Source: Pseudomonadota bacterium
GTDB lineage: Bacteria; Pseudomonadota; Alphaproteobacteria; Rhizobiales; Xanthobacteraceae
Assembly (NCBI GenBank): GCA_023422775.1
Contig: JAFAGM010000121.1
Span: 17,586-81,585, forward strand
Reading direction: 5' to 3'
Length of the DNA: 64,000 nucleotides
Shown here one piece after another: positions 7,604 through 16,228 of the stretch (position 1 is its first letter; the number at the start of each line of letters is the position of its first letter). A model generated the notes under the pieces. That model worked only from the letters and a program-made list of their open reading frames with translations, did no database searches and was not told the origin of the DNA. The position numbers were made by a program, and so were the translations under genes.

Positions 7604-8560
7604 ATGAGCTGCAAGCCAATCCTGCGTGACGTTCCGCAACAGACGCAGTCGGGCAACTCCAGGGTAACCGCGCATTCCCGGCCGAAAGGCGAGCCGCGTC
7701 CCGCCGATATGGAGATGGCACGCGTGCTGAAGACCGCACCGGTCAGCATGGCCTCCGACCCGACCAGCGGCGCCATCGCCCACTGGAAGCATGGCGCGCT
7801 GCATGACGTCGTCGCGCCAATGGCCGATCACGTCATCATGACGTATCCCAGCGGGATCCGACGGCTGGAGCGCCGCAACGGAAGCTCAGTTGCGATCGGA
7901 ACGGCCCGCACCGGCGTCGTGACGATCATTCCGGCCGGCACAAGTGCCCGCTGGGACATTCACGGGCCCGTCAACGTCGTTCAGCTCTACCTTCCCCACA
8001 ATACGCTCGTGCGTGTTGCCGGCGAAGCCGGCATGTCGGCTCCGGCGGAACTGCAGGAACGCACAGGGCATCCCGATCCCGTTACATCCCGCCTGCTCAT
8101 CAGCGCGTCGGATGCTATCGAAGGCAGCGCAGCGCTGGATGCGCTGTTCCGGCACCAGATCAGCGATCTTCTCGCCACGCGCCTGCTGGCCGCACATGCC
8201 GGTGCGCCTGCCATCTTTCAGCCGACGCTGGGCGGGCTTGCGCCAACCGCGCTGCGCCGCGCGATCGAGCGTTTGCACTCGGACGACGATACGGACGTCT
8301 CGCTTGCCGCGCTGGCCTCGGATGCCGGCCTGTCGCGCTTCCACTTCTGCCGCGCCTTCAAGGAGAGCACCGGCCTCTCGCCGCATGCCTGGCTGCGCCA
8401 ACACCGGCTCGAACAGGCCATGAAGATGCTGCGCGACACCGACGAATCGGTCGTCTCGATCGCAGCGGCGCTTGGTTACTCCTCGCAGACCGCCTTCGCT
8501 GCGGCATTCAGAAAGCTGACCGGCGAAACCCCGAGCGATTGGCGGAGGCGCATGCGTTAG
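7604..8560 (+). CDS. AraC family transcriptional regulator
   Basis: 318 residues. The C-terminus has two helix-turn-helix units (VSLAALASDAGLSRFHFCRAFKESTGLSPHAWL and SVVSIAAALGYSSQTAFAAAFRKLTGETPSDWRRRMR). The N-terminal ~200 residues form a divergent sensor domain. The ATG is preceded by GAGGA at about 9 bases. The upstream element shared with the catalase-like gene suggests that this regulator controls both itself and that gene (inference). Confidence 0.88.
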   Translation: MSCKPILRDVPQQTQSGNSRVTAHSRPKGEPRPADMEMARVLKTAPVSMASDPTSGAIAHWKHGALHDVVAPMADHVIMTYPSGIRRLERRNGSSVAIGTARTGVVTIIPAGTSARWDIHGPVNVVQLYLPHNTLVRVAGEAGMSAPAELQERTGHPDPVTSRLLISASDAIEGSAALDALFRHQISDLLATRLLAAHAGAPAIFQPTLGGLAPTALRRAIERLHSDDDTDVSLAALASDAGLSRFHFCRAFKESTGLSPHAWLRQHRLEQAMKMLRDTDESVVSIAAALGYSSQTAFAAAFRKLTGETPSDWRRRMR

Positions 8561-8657
8561 CAGCAATCGCTCTATAGCGACGGCAATCGCTCTGGGGCAG
8601 CGGCAGACTTGACCGGCTAGATCATCACCATGTCCGAACCACGCACGGAGAAGAAGG

Positions 8658-8948
8658 ATGATCGGGAAGAACTTCATCAGCCGGCTGGCAATCACGCCAT
8701 CACGAAGGGGCCTCGCAACCGCTGTCGTATACGGGCTCTCGCTGGCTGTCCGCTTCACTTCAGCAGCGGGCGAAGAGGTGGAAATTCCGCCGCAATCCGC
8801 ACAACGGGCACACCCGCCGGTTTCGTTCATGACCGGGGATAGCTCGCGCCTTCCCTATCAGGACTGGGGTCGCAAGTCCACGCAGTCGATCGTCTTTCGC
8901 CAGGGCTGGCCACCAAGCCCGTCGCCGCCCGGCTGCATCGCCCCTTAA
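8658..8948 (+). pseudogene. Truncated alpha/beta hydrolase (haloperoxidase-like) remnant
   Basis: The 96-residue frame begins MIGKNFISRLAITPSRRGLA, like the exported N-terminus of chloroperoxidase-type alpha/beta hydrolases. It then reads VSFMTGDSSRLPYQDWGRKSTQSIVFRQGWP, equivalent to the family's VSFxTxDGxxxxYKDWGxxxxxPIVFxHGWP. It stops at 8948 just after the oxyanion-hole segment, where HGWP has become RQGWP. The nucleophile elbow and catalytic His are absent from the following sequence, so most of the gene has been deleted. Confidence 0.6.
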
Positions 8949-9069
8949 CGCCAGCGATTTCATTTCACGCCATTGCGTCGCTACCGATCGCAACAAGTCT
9001 TGCCGCACCCCGGCGGCGGCGGTGGCAACGCGCCTGTACCCGAGAAGACCCAACAGAGGAGAACGTCAC

Positions 9070-10275
9070 ATGCGACTGGTCATCATCGGCGCCGGCTTCG
9101 CCGGCATGTATGCCGCCCTTTCTGCTGCCCGCCTGCGCGAGATCCAGGGCGCTTCGCCCGACGAACTCGAGATCGCGCTGGTCGCGCCTGAGCCGACGCT
9201 CGTCGTCCGCCCGCGGCTCTACGAGCCGAAGCCCGAGACGCTGACCGCACCGCTTCTCGATGTGCTCAACGCCATCGACGTCGTCTATGTCCAGGGCAGC
9301 GCCGAGACGGTCGACACCAAGTCGCGAACGGTGCAGATCGCCGCCGCCGGGGGCAAGCGGAAATCGCTCTCCTACGACCGCCTGGTCGTCGCCACCGGCA
9401 GCCGGCTGTTCCGTCCCAACATTCCCGGTCTTGCCGAGCACGGCTTCAGCGTCGACTCACTCGACGATGCGGTTGCCCTCGACAGGCACCTGCATGGGCT
9501 CGCCAGACGGCCGGCCGTCAACGGACGCGACACGGTCGTCGTGGCCGGCGGCGGTTTCACCGGCATCGAGGCGGCAACCGAAATGCCGGCGCGGCTCCGC
9601 GAGATATTCGGCAAGGATACCCGGACCCGCGTCATCATCGTCGATCGCAACAGCGCGATCGCGCCCGACATGGGTGCCGGTCCCCGTCCCGTCATCGAGG
9701 ACGCGCTCCACAAGCTTGGCGTGGAAACCCGCCTCGGCGCCGGCGTCGCCTCGCTCGATGAGTCCGGCGTCACATTGTCCAGCGGCGAGCACATCGAAAC
9801 CGAGACCGTGATCTGGGCGGCGGGCATTCGCGCCGCCCCCCTGACCGGGCAGATCCCCGCCGAGCGCGACAATTTCGGCCGGCTGCTCGTCGACCGCGAT
9901 CTGCGCGTGCCTGGCGTTGCCGGCCTCTTCGCCACCGGCGACGCCGCCCGTGCCGCTTGCGACGACGACGGCAACTACGCGCTGATGTCGTGCCAGCATG
10001 CGACACGGATGGGCGCCTTTGCCGGCAACAATGCCGCAGCCGAACTGTTGGGCGTTCCGACCAGGCCCTACCACCAGAAGGCCTACGTCACTTGTCTCGA
10101 CCTCGGCGAGGCCGGCGCGCTGTTCACCCGCGGCTGGGAACGCAAGGTGGAGATGGTCGGCGACGTCGCCAAGAAGACCAAGCAGGAAATCAACACCGTT
10201 TGGATCTATCCGCCGAAGGCCGAGCGCGCCGCTGCGCTCGCGTCGGCCGATCCGGAGCGTGTCACCGATCTCTGA
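9070..10275 (+). CDS. NAD(P)/FAD-dependent oxidoreductase, NDH-2-like
   Basis: 401-residue pyridine nucleotide-disulfide-type flavoprotein. MRLVIIGAGFAGMYAALSAARL is the FAD-binding Rossmann motif, RDTVVVAGGGFTGIEAATEM the second dinucleotide-binding motif, and VAGLFATGDAARA the conserved FAD-contacting segment near the C-terminus. Resembles type II NADH dehydrogenases that pass electrons to quinones, but lacks an obvious membrane anchor. ATG 9070 has a strong GAGGAG ribosome-binding site. The next gene, 98 bases on, is the MBL-fold hydrolase, and the two are probably expressed together. Confidence 0.88.
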   Translation: MRLVIIGAGFAGMYAALSAARLREIQGASPDELEIALVAPEPTLVVRPRLYEPKPETLTAPLLDVLNAIDVVYVQGSAETVDTKSRTVQIAAAGGKRKSLSYDRLVVATGSRLFRPNIPGLAEHGFSVDSLDDAVALDRHLHGLARRPAVNGRDTVVVAGGGFTGIEAATEMPARLREIFGKDTRTRVIIVDRNSAIAPDMGAGPRPVIEDALHKLGVETRLGAGVASLDESGVTLSSGEHIETETVIWAAGIRAAPLTGQIPAERDNFGRLLVDRDLRVPGVAGLFATGDAARAACDDDGNYALMSCQHATRMGAFAGNNAAAELLGVPTRPYHQKAYVTCLDLGEAGALFTRGWERKVEMVGDVAKKTKQEINTVWIYPPKAERAAALASADPERVTDL

Positions 10276-10373
10276 ACAACTGACCAGCATTGGCCGCGCT
10301 TCCCCCGCAGGAAGCGCGGCCTGCCCAGAGCACCATAATCAAACGCCAACATCGAGCACAGGAGATTTCAAAG

Positions 10374-11327
10374 ATGAATCAGATGATCCGCAACACCCGG
10401 CAGAAAACAAACATGAGCCTGGACAACACCTCACGCCGCGGCAGAGGGGCCGACGAATTGGTCCCATCGCGCTACGCGCTGAAGGTCGGCGACATTGACG
10501 TGCTGGTGGTCAGCGATGGCGTGCTCCCGCTGCCAACCGCAATGCTGGCGCACAACGTCGATCCGGCCGTCCGGGCAGCCTGGCTGAAGGACATGTTCCT
10601 GCCGCCGGACGCTTTCGATTGGGCGCTGAACGTGGTCGTGGTGCGTAGCGGCGGGCAGACCATCCTCGTCGACGCCGGGCTGGGGTGCGATCCGGACTTG
10701 CACCTGCCGCGCGCCGGACAGTTGATCAAGCGACTGGAGGCCGCGGGCATCGATCTCGGGTCCGTGACCGACGTGGTGCTGACCCACATGCACATGGACC
10801 ATGTTGGCGGGCTGCTCGTCGACGGCGTGAAGGAGCAACTGCGTCCGGACCTGCGGATCCACGTGGCGGCCGCCGAGGTCAAGTTCTGGGAGGCGCCCGA
10901 CTTCTCCCACGTCTCGATGCCGCCGGGATTTCCGGACGCGCTTCGGTCGGCCGCCAAGCGGTTCACGAAGGAGTATCGCAGCCATCTGCGGACGTTCGAG
11001 GAGGAGCGCGAGGTGGCGCCGGGAGTTGTCGTCAGTCGCACCGGCGGCCACACCCCTGGACACAGCGTGGTCCGCGTGACGTCCGGCGCCGAGCGGCTGA
11101 CGTTCGCCGGAGACCTCGTGTTCACGGTCGGGTTCGAACACCCGCAGTGGCACAACGGCTTCGAGCATGACCCCGAGGAGGCAGCCCGGGTTCGTACCAT
11201 CCTCTTGCGCGAACTGGCAGAGACCGGCGGGCTGCTGGTCGCCACTCACCTGCCCTTCCCGTCCGTTGGCCATGTGACGGCAGACGGCGACGCCTTCCGC
11301 TGGGTGCCGGTCTTCTGGGACTACTGA
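10374..11327 (+). CDS. MBL-fold metallo-hydrolase
   Basis: 317 residues of the metallo-beta-lactamase superfamily. The metal-binding motif VVLTHMHMDHVGG (HxHxDH) is intact, with further ligands in SRTGGHTPGHS and LTFAGDLVF and a late His in LVATHLPFPSVGHV. Its size and the extra insert resemble the methyl-parathion-hydrolase/lactonase-like branch; the substrate is unknown. Start ATG 10374 follows an AGGAGA site. No signal peptide is apparent. Confidence 0.88.
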   Translation: MNQMIRNTRQKTNMSLDNTSRRGRGADELVPSRYALKVGDIDVLVVSDGVLPLPTAMLAHNVDPAVRAAWLKDMFLPPDAFDWALNVVVVRSGGQTILVDAGLGCDPDLHLPRAGQLIKRLEAAGIDLGSVTDVVLTHMHMDHVGGLLVDGVKEQLRPDLRIHVAAAEVKFWEAPDFSHVSMPPGFPDALRSAAKRFTKEYRSHLRTFEEEREVAPGVVVSRTGGHTPGHSVVRVTSGAERLTFAGDLVFTVGFEHPQWHNGFEHDPEEAARVRTILLRELAETGGLLVATHLPFPSVGHVTADGDAFRWVPVFWDY

Positions 11328-11489
11328 CCGCTTGCCGGGTCAGGACCGAACCAGGGCGCGAACTTCATTGCGACAATGCGTTCGCGCCTTGGCCGAACAT
11401 TTCACAACCACCTGCCGCCGCAACCGAATCGACGGGGTTATGCCGGATGCGGCCAAATTGAGCGCTACAGCGCGATAGGGCGAACGAAC

Positions 11490-12236
11490 ATGCAGAACGA
11501 AAAGGTCGTGATCATAACCGGCGGCAGCTCTGGCATCGGGCGGGCGGCCGCGCTCCGTTTCGCGAGCCAGGGCGACAAGGTGCTCATCACCGGACGCCGC
11601 GCCGGCCCCGTCGAGCAAATGATGGCGGAGCACAAGAATATCACGGGCCTGGTTGCGAATACCGCCTCTGCCGAAGACGCCGTGCGAACCGTCGCCGATG
11701 CAGTCGACAGCTGGGGACGCGTGGATGTGCTCGTGAACAACGCCGGCGCCGGCGCCATCCTTCCGTTATCGGAAGCGGCGGCCGATCGGATTGCAGACAT
11801 CTTTTCCGTCAACGTGCTCGGTCCGAGTCTTCTGGCCCGCGCCGCCCTTCCTCATCTCAAGGCGACGCAGGGTACCATCATCAACATCTCATCGACCTTC
11901 GGCCACCGGCCGGCGGCGGGACTGTCCCACTACGCAGCCAGCAAGGCAGCGTTGGAACACCTGACCCGCTGCTGGGCACTCGAACTCGCGCCGCTTGGAA
12001 TAAGGGTAAATGCGGTCGCCGCCGGCCCTACTGAGTCAGGCGCGCTGACCGGAATGATGGGGCTGTCCGCCGAACAGGCGGAAGCGGTCAAGGAAGCGGA
12101 GCGCGCACGGATCCCGCTCGGCCGGCGCGGCGTTCCCGACGAAATCGCACGTTGGATTGTCCAGTTGGCGAGCCCCGCCGCGCAGTGGGTGACGGGCCAG
12201 GTTCTCGCCGTCGATGGAGGTCTGGGACTGGCTTAG
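11490..12236 (+). CDS. SDR family oxidoreductase
   Basis: 248-residue classical short-chain dehydrogenase. TGGSSGIG (cofactor-binding Gly motif), NNAGAG, the catalytic Ser in IINISSTFGH and YAASKAA (YxxxK) are all present, with PTESGALTG and TGQVLAVDGGLGLA near the end. TGRRAG at the end of beta-2 hints at NADP preference. It follows the MBL-fold gene by 162 bases on the same strand. The ATG is the third possible start; conserved sequence begins at MQNEKVVIITGG. Confidence 0.9.
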   Translation: MQNEKVVIITGGSSGIGRAAALRFASQGDKVLITGRRAGPVEQMMAEHKNITGLVANTASAEDAVRTVADAVDSWGRVDVLVNNAGAGAILPLSEAAADRIADIFSVNVLGPSLLARAALPHLKATQGTIINISSTFGHRPAAGLSHYAASKAALEHLTRCWALELAPLGIRVNAVAAGPTESGALTGMMGLSAEQAEAVKEAERARIPLGRRGVPDEIARWIVQLASPAAQWVTGQVLAVDGGLGLA

Positions 12237-12299
12237 CTCCGGCGCTCGCTGCTGCGGTCCCGGCCTCTACTTCCCGTTACGGTGACAGCCGCACGGTTC

Positions 12300-12474
12300 T
12301 CAGGATGACGGAACACCCGCATACGCGTTGGCAACCACCCTTGCCCGGATCTCGGCGATCTTGCGCTTGAGCGCGGACTGCCGGGGATCGGCAGCGCCGC
12401 CGCGCGGGCTTCCGCCACCACGCCGGCGAGATCGCGCAACGCGAGAACGCCGTCGAAGGTCGGCGGATGCTGAC
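12300..12474 (-). pseudogene. Possible frameshifted gene remnant
   Basis: On the minus strand one frame reads HPPTFDGVLALRDLAGVV then AEARAAA, and a neighbouring frame continues as DPRQSALKRKIAEIRARV then VANAYAGVPSS and a stop. Joining them by a single-base shift near 12390 gives a natural-looking protein end, both pieces with G/C-biased third positions. A stop codon lies just upstream, so the N-terminus is missing. Family not recognised. The rest of 12237-12714 shows nothing else. Confidence 0.3.
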
Positions 12475-12714
12475 CAGACTATTTTGGGTAAGTGAACATT
12501 CGCGATTCTGCTGCAATGCCCGTTATCGTTATGTCCACGGGATGTCCTTGGTATACGAGGAAAAGGCAGCGTTTTGTCTGGATTCTCACCATTCGCCGAC
12601 AAAATTCACTCGGGCTCCACACGCCGGGCGCGGTCATTCCCGCCGGGCCACGTTGACGGTCTCTCTGCCGGCGGGCACTTTGCGGATCAACAAGCAAGAA
12701 TAATGGAGAACAGC

Positions 12715-13500
12715 ATGTCAGAGGGAGCCGAGAAGGCCAGCGCGCCGGTGCTCGAAATCGCGGGCGCGCGCGCCACCATCCGTCTCAACCGGCCGAAACA
12801 TCTGAACCGACTGCAGAGCGAGGACCTCGAACACCTCATGACGCTGTTCGACCGCGTCGAGGCCGATGCCGCGATCCGCGTGCTGGTGCTGACCGGGACC
12901 GGCCGCGCCTTCAGCGCCGGTTACGACCTCAACTCGGTCGCCGACCGCGCAACGAGCGCGAACGAGCAGCCGAGTGCGGGATCGGCGTTCGAGATCGTCG
13001 TCAACCGGCTGGAGGATCTCGGCGTGCCGACGATCTGCCGGCTCAATGGCGGCGTCTATGGCGGCTCCACCGACCTGGCGCTGGCCTGCGATTTCCGTAT
13101 CGGCGTCGACACCGCTGAAATGTTCATGCCGGCGGCCCGCCTCGGGCTGCACTACTACAAGAGCGGCATCGCGCGCTATGTGTCGCGGCTCGGCGTCGAC
13201 AACGCAAAAATGCTGTTTCTCACGGCGCAGAAAATCCCGGCGCCGGAAATGCTGCGGATCGGCTACCTCACCACGATGGTGCCGGCGGAAGCGCTCGACC
13301 AGGAAGTCGACCGTCTCGCCACCATCCTTGCCGGCAACGCGCCGCTGGCGATGCGCGGCATGAAGCAGGCCATCAACGAATTCGCGCACGGCAAGCTGGA
13401 TGAGGAAGCAGCCGACCTCCGCCACCGCGACAGCATGCGCAGCGTCGAGATCAAGGAAGGCATCCAGGCGTTTGCGGAAAAGCGCCCGCCGAAATTCTAG
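12715..13500 (+). CDS. Enoyl-CoA hydratase/isomerase family protein
   Basis: 261-residue crotonase-fold protein. The acyl-CoA oxyanion-hole segments are RAFSAGYDLNSV (near residue 65) and LNGGVYGGSTDLALACDFRI (near 110). The position of the usual first catalytic Glu, in the LG(L)xxxxG region, reads AARLGLHYYKSG, so hydratase activity is not assured; isomerase or hydrolase activity is possible. ATG 12715 has GGAGA six bases upstream; an ATG at 12703 overlaps that site. No pathway neighbour is adjacent. Confidence 0.85.
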   Translation: MSEGAEKASAPVLEIAGARATIRLNRPKHLNRLQSEDLEHLMTLFDRVEADAAIRVLVLTGTGRAFSAGYDLNSVADRATSANEQPSAGSAFEIVVNRLEDLGVPTICRLNGGVYGGSTDLALACDFRIGVDTAEMFMPAARLGLHYYKSGIARYVSRLGVDNAKMLFLTAQKIPAPEMLRIGYLTTMVPAEALDQEVDRLATILAGNAPLAMRGMKQAINEFAHGKLDEEAADLRHRDSMRSVEIKEGIQAFAEKRPPKF

Positions 13501-13512
13501 CGCCCGTCGTGG

Positions 13513-13628
13513 CCTCATGGTTCGAGACGCGCGGCTTTGCCGCGCTCCTCACCATGAGGGTCCAAGACCTTGCATTGAGCTGTCAGCCCTCATCCTGAGG
13601 AGCGCGAAACGCGCGTCTCGAAGGATGA
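13513..13628. repeat. Palindromic repeat pair, CCTCAT...ATGAGG family
   Basis: Two imperfect hairpins. 13513-13559 begins cctcatggttcgagacgcg and ends cctcaccatgagg. 13588-13628 begins cctcatcctgaggagcgcg and ends cgtctcgaaggatga. Related pairs occur at 17514, 31664 and 49623. The remaining ~200 bases before the ankyrin gene hold nothing evident. Confidence 0.8.
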
Positions 13629-13823
13629 AGCCCCCGATCTCACCCGGCCGCTTTCGGAAGCGTTGACCGTCGCGCCGACCAGCCATAATGTGCCCGCCGC
13701 GGTGCAAGCCGCGCCCGGGCCCGCGGGAAGGGTTGAACCCACTTGCAGCTTTCGAGCGACATCCAGAGCCTTTGTGCAGCCGGTATTGCGGGCCTTCGGC
13801 GCGCTCATGCACGGAGGTGTCTG

Positions 13824-15455
13824 ATGAACCGGTCACCCGATCGATTGAACCTCGATCATCTGAAGAAGCAAGCCAAGGATCTGATCCGTCTCTATCGCAG
13901 CCGCGATCCGGCAGCGATAGCGCGCTTTCGCGCCGCTCTGCCGGCAGCAGCCGGGTTGAACGACGACAGCATTGCGTCTCTCGAATTGCGCCTACACGAC
14001 GCGCAGTCGTGCCTCGCCCGCGAACGCGGCTTTGCGTCCTGGCCGGACCTGAAGCATTACGTGGAAGTTCAGGCGGCAACGCAAAAGGATCGCGCCGCAC
14101 GCGCCCTGCACTGGTGTCGGTTGGTCTATTCCGGCGATGTCGGCGGCACGTCCAATCGAGCAAACCCGCGCGTCGCGTTGCGGATACTGGCTGACGATCC
14201 CGAACTACTCGCCGGCGATCCCTGGCTTGCCTGCGCCGTCGGCGACGAACGCGCCCTGCGGCAGGCTACGCAGTCCGATTCGTCCTGGGTCAACCGTCCC
14301 GGCGGCCCGCTGCGGCTGCCGCCGCTCTTTGCGGTCGCGCATTCGGGCTTGCTGCGCGTGGATGAATTTCGCGAGCGCCTGCATCGATGCGCGCAGTTGC
14401 TCATCGCCGATGGCGCCGACGTCAACCAGCGCATCCACAGCCGCTGGCCGACATCGCTCGAGTCACCCGACACGCACTATCCTCTCTCGACGCTCTATGG
14501 CGCCGCCGGCGTCAACCACGACATCACCCTGGCGAGGATGCTGCTCGACGCAGGTGCGGACCCCAATGACGGCGAGTCGCTCTATCACTCCCTCGAGAAT
14601 CCGGCCTGCACGCGCCTGCTGCTGGAGCGCGGCGCCCGCATCGCCGGGAGCAACGCGATCTACCGGTCGATCGACCTCGAGGACGATGCGGCGCTGAAAT
14701 TGCTGCTGGCGCACGGCGGCGACCCGAACGAGCCGGCGCCAAATGCGCCGCTGAGCGATTGGGGTTCGCCGCTGCTATGGGCGATCTACCGACGGCGTCC
14801 ACGTCACGCGAAGGCACTGCTTGACGCAGGCGCCGATCCGGCGCGCCACAATCCGGATGGCGTCAGCGCGTACCGGCTGACGTTGCGGTTCGGTCTCACG
14901 GATGTTGCGGCTCTGTTGCACGCACAGGTTGGCGTGCCCGAGATTCCGGACGACGAACGTTTCGTCGCCGCCTGCGCGCGCGGCGATGAGGCCGGGGCGC
15001 GAGCGATCCGCAACAGTCATCCCACGCTCCCCGGCTCCCTGCCGCCTGAGCAATTGCGATTGCTGCCCGATATGACTGCCGCAGGCGCCGACGACGCCGT
15101 GCGGCTGATGGTGCGCCTCGGCTGGCCAATCGCGGTGCGCGGCGGTGACTGGGACGCATCCGCGCTCAATCTTGCGGTGTTCAACGGCAATGCCGCCCTG
15201 ACGCGCTTCCTGCTCGAACACGGCGCGAAATGGACGGAACGGCACGGCTTCGGGGACAACGCCTGCGGCACGCTGTCATGGGCGTCCTGCAACGAGCCGG
15301 TCGAAGGCGGCGACTGGGTCGCATGCGCGCGCGCCTTGCTGGATCACGGCATGCCGGGCGCGACAGCGATTGCCGATGATCCGGAATGGGTGATGGTCGC
15401 GGGAGCGAGGAAAAGATTCTCCGACGAGGTCACCGAGGAATTGCTGGCTCGCTGA
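13824..15455 (+). CDS. Ankyrin-repeat protein
   Basis: 543 residues. The N-terminus LNLDHLKKQAKDLIRLYRSRD...ARERGFASWPDLKHYVE is the short domain that often heads bacterial ankyrin proteins. Ankyrin repeats follow, for example LLIADGADVNQR, ARMLLDAGADPNDGES, LKLLLAHGGDPNE, AKALLDAGADPARHNPDG and LTRFLLEHGAKWTE. No signal peptide or membrane segment is present, so it is probably a cytoplasmic protein-binding scaffold. Start ATG 13824 has GGAGGTG upstream. Ends at a bidirectional hairpin. Confidence 0.88.
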   Translation: MNRSPDRLNLDHLKKQAKDLIRLYRSRDPAAIARFRAALPAAAGLNDDSIASLELRLHDAQSCLARERGFASWPDLKHYVEVQAATQKDRAARALHWCRLVYSGDVGGTSNRANPRVALRILADDPELLAGDPWLACAVGDERALRQATQSDSSWVNRPGGPLRLPPLFAVAHSGLLRVDEFRERLHRCAQLLIADGADVNQRIHSRWPTSLESPDTHYPLSTLYGAAGVNHDITLARMLLDAGADPNDGESLYHSLENPACTRLLLERGARIAGSNAIYRSIDLEDDAALKLLLAHGGDPNEPAPNAPLSDWGSPLLWAIYRRRPRHAKALLDAGADPARHNPDGVSAYRLTLRFGLTDVAALLHAQVGVPEIPDDERFVAACARGDEAGARAIRNSHPTLPGSLPPEQLRLLPDMTAAGADDAVRLMVRLGWPIAVRGGDWDASALNLAVFNGNAALTRFLLEHGAKWTERHGFGDNACGTLSWASCNEPVEGGDWVACARALLDHGMPGATAIADDPEWVMVAGARKRFSDEVTEELLAR

Positions 15456-15460
15456 ACTCT

Positions 15461-15495
15461 CTCGACATGGCCGGGCTTGACCCGGCCATGTCGAG
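15461..15495. terminator. Bidirectional hairpin between convergent genes
   Basis: Perfect 15-bp inverted repeat, 15461-15475 and 15481-15495, with a 5-base loop. It sits between the ankyrin stop and the nitroreductase stop. Its core (atggccgggcttgacccggccat) is the same as the left end of the repeats at 27817, 54482 and 60156, so it is probably a minimal repeat element acting as a terminator. Confidence 0.75.
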
Positions 15496-15515
15496 TTCGC
15501 GGTGTCTGCGACGTG

Positions 15516-16226
15516 CTACTCGTCCACGAACGTCACGGTGTCGGCGACGCTTGCCCGTGACGTCCGGTAGCTGTTGACCTTGGCCGCGTTATCCGCAAAT
15601 CCGAACGAGATGCCGCAGACGACCTTGCGGTCGTCGGCCAGCTTGAAGTGCCGCCGGATCAGTCCGGAGTGCCGCGCCAGCGCGGCCTGCGGGATGGTGC
15701 CGAGGCCGAGCGCCTGCGCTGCCAGCATGAAATTGGAAACATAAGCGCCGCAATCGACCGCGCCGTAGATCCCGAGCGGCTCGTCGGTATGGATGACCGC
15801 AACGTGCGGCGCGCCGAAGAAATTGTAGTTCTCCAGCGCCTGTTTTGCGTAGGCCATCTTGTCGCCGCGCGCGATGCCGAGCGTGTTGTAGAGCTGAAAA
15901 CCGCTCTCGCGGCGGCGATCGAGGTAGACGCCGAGATATTCGCGCGGCGGCGTGAAGTCGTGATTGTCCTTGGCGCCGGACGCGGCCTCGGTATAGATCG
16001 CCTTGCGAAACCGCTCCTTGGCCTCACCGCTTGCGATCAGCACCTGCCAGGGCTGGCTGTTGCACCATGACGCAGTGCGTTGCGCGACCTTGAGGATATG
16101 CTCGATGGTCTCGCGCGGCACTTCCTGCGGCAGGAAAGCGCGCACGGAATAGCGCTCGTTCAGGAGCTCTTCGAGCACGCCGATGCGATCGGCGCTCGCA
16201 TAGCGTGCGTTTGGTGCAGCATCCAT
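15516..16226 (-). CDS. Nitroreductase family protein
   Basis: 236-residue FMN-dependent nitroreductase-fold enzyme. RYSVRAFLPQEVPRETIEHILKVAQRTASWCNSQPWQV is the family N-terminus with the phosphate-contacting Arg-Ser segment, followed by the YNFFGAPHVAVIHTD and QALGLGTIPQAALARH segments. Starts 2 bases after the stop of the upstream acyl-CoA dehydrogenase gene, so it is probably translationally coupled and part of the acyl-CoA operon. Physiological substrate unknown. Confidence 0.9.
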   Translation of the reverse strand: MDAAPNARYASADRIGVLEELLNERYSVRAFLPQEVPRETIEHILKVAQRTASWCNSQPWQVLIASGEAKERFRKAIYTEAASGAKDNHDFTPPREYLGVYLDRRRESGFQLYNTLGIARGDKMAYAKQALENYNFFGAPHVAVIHTDEPLGIYGAVDCGAYVSNFMLAAQALGLGTIPQAALARHSGLIRRHFKLADDRKVVCGISFGFADNAAKVNSYRTSRASVADTVTFVDE

Positions 16227-16228
16227 GG

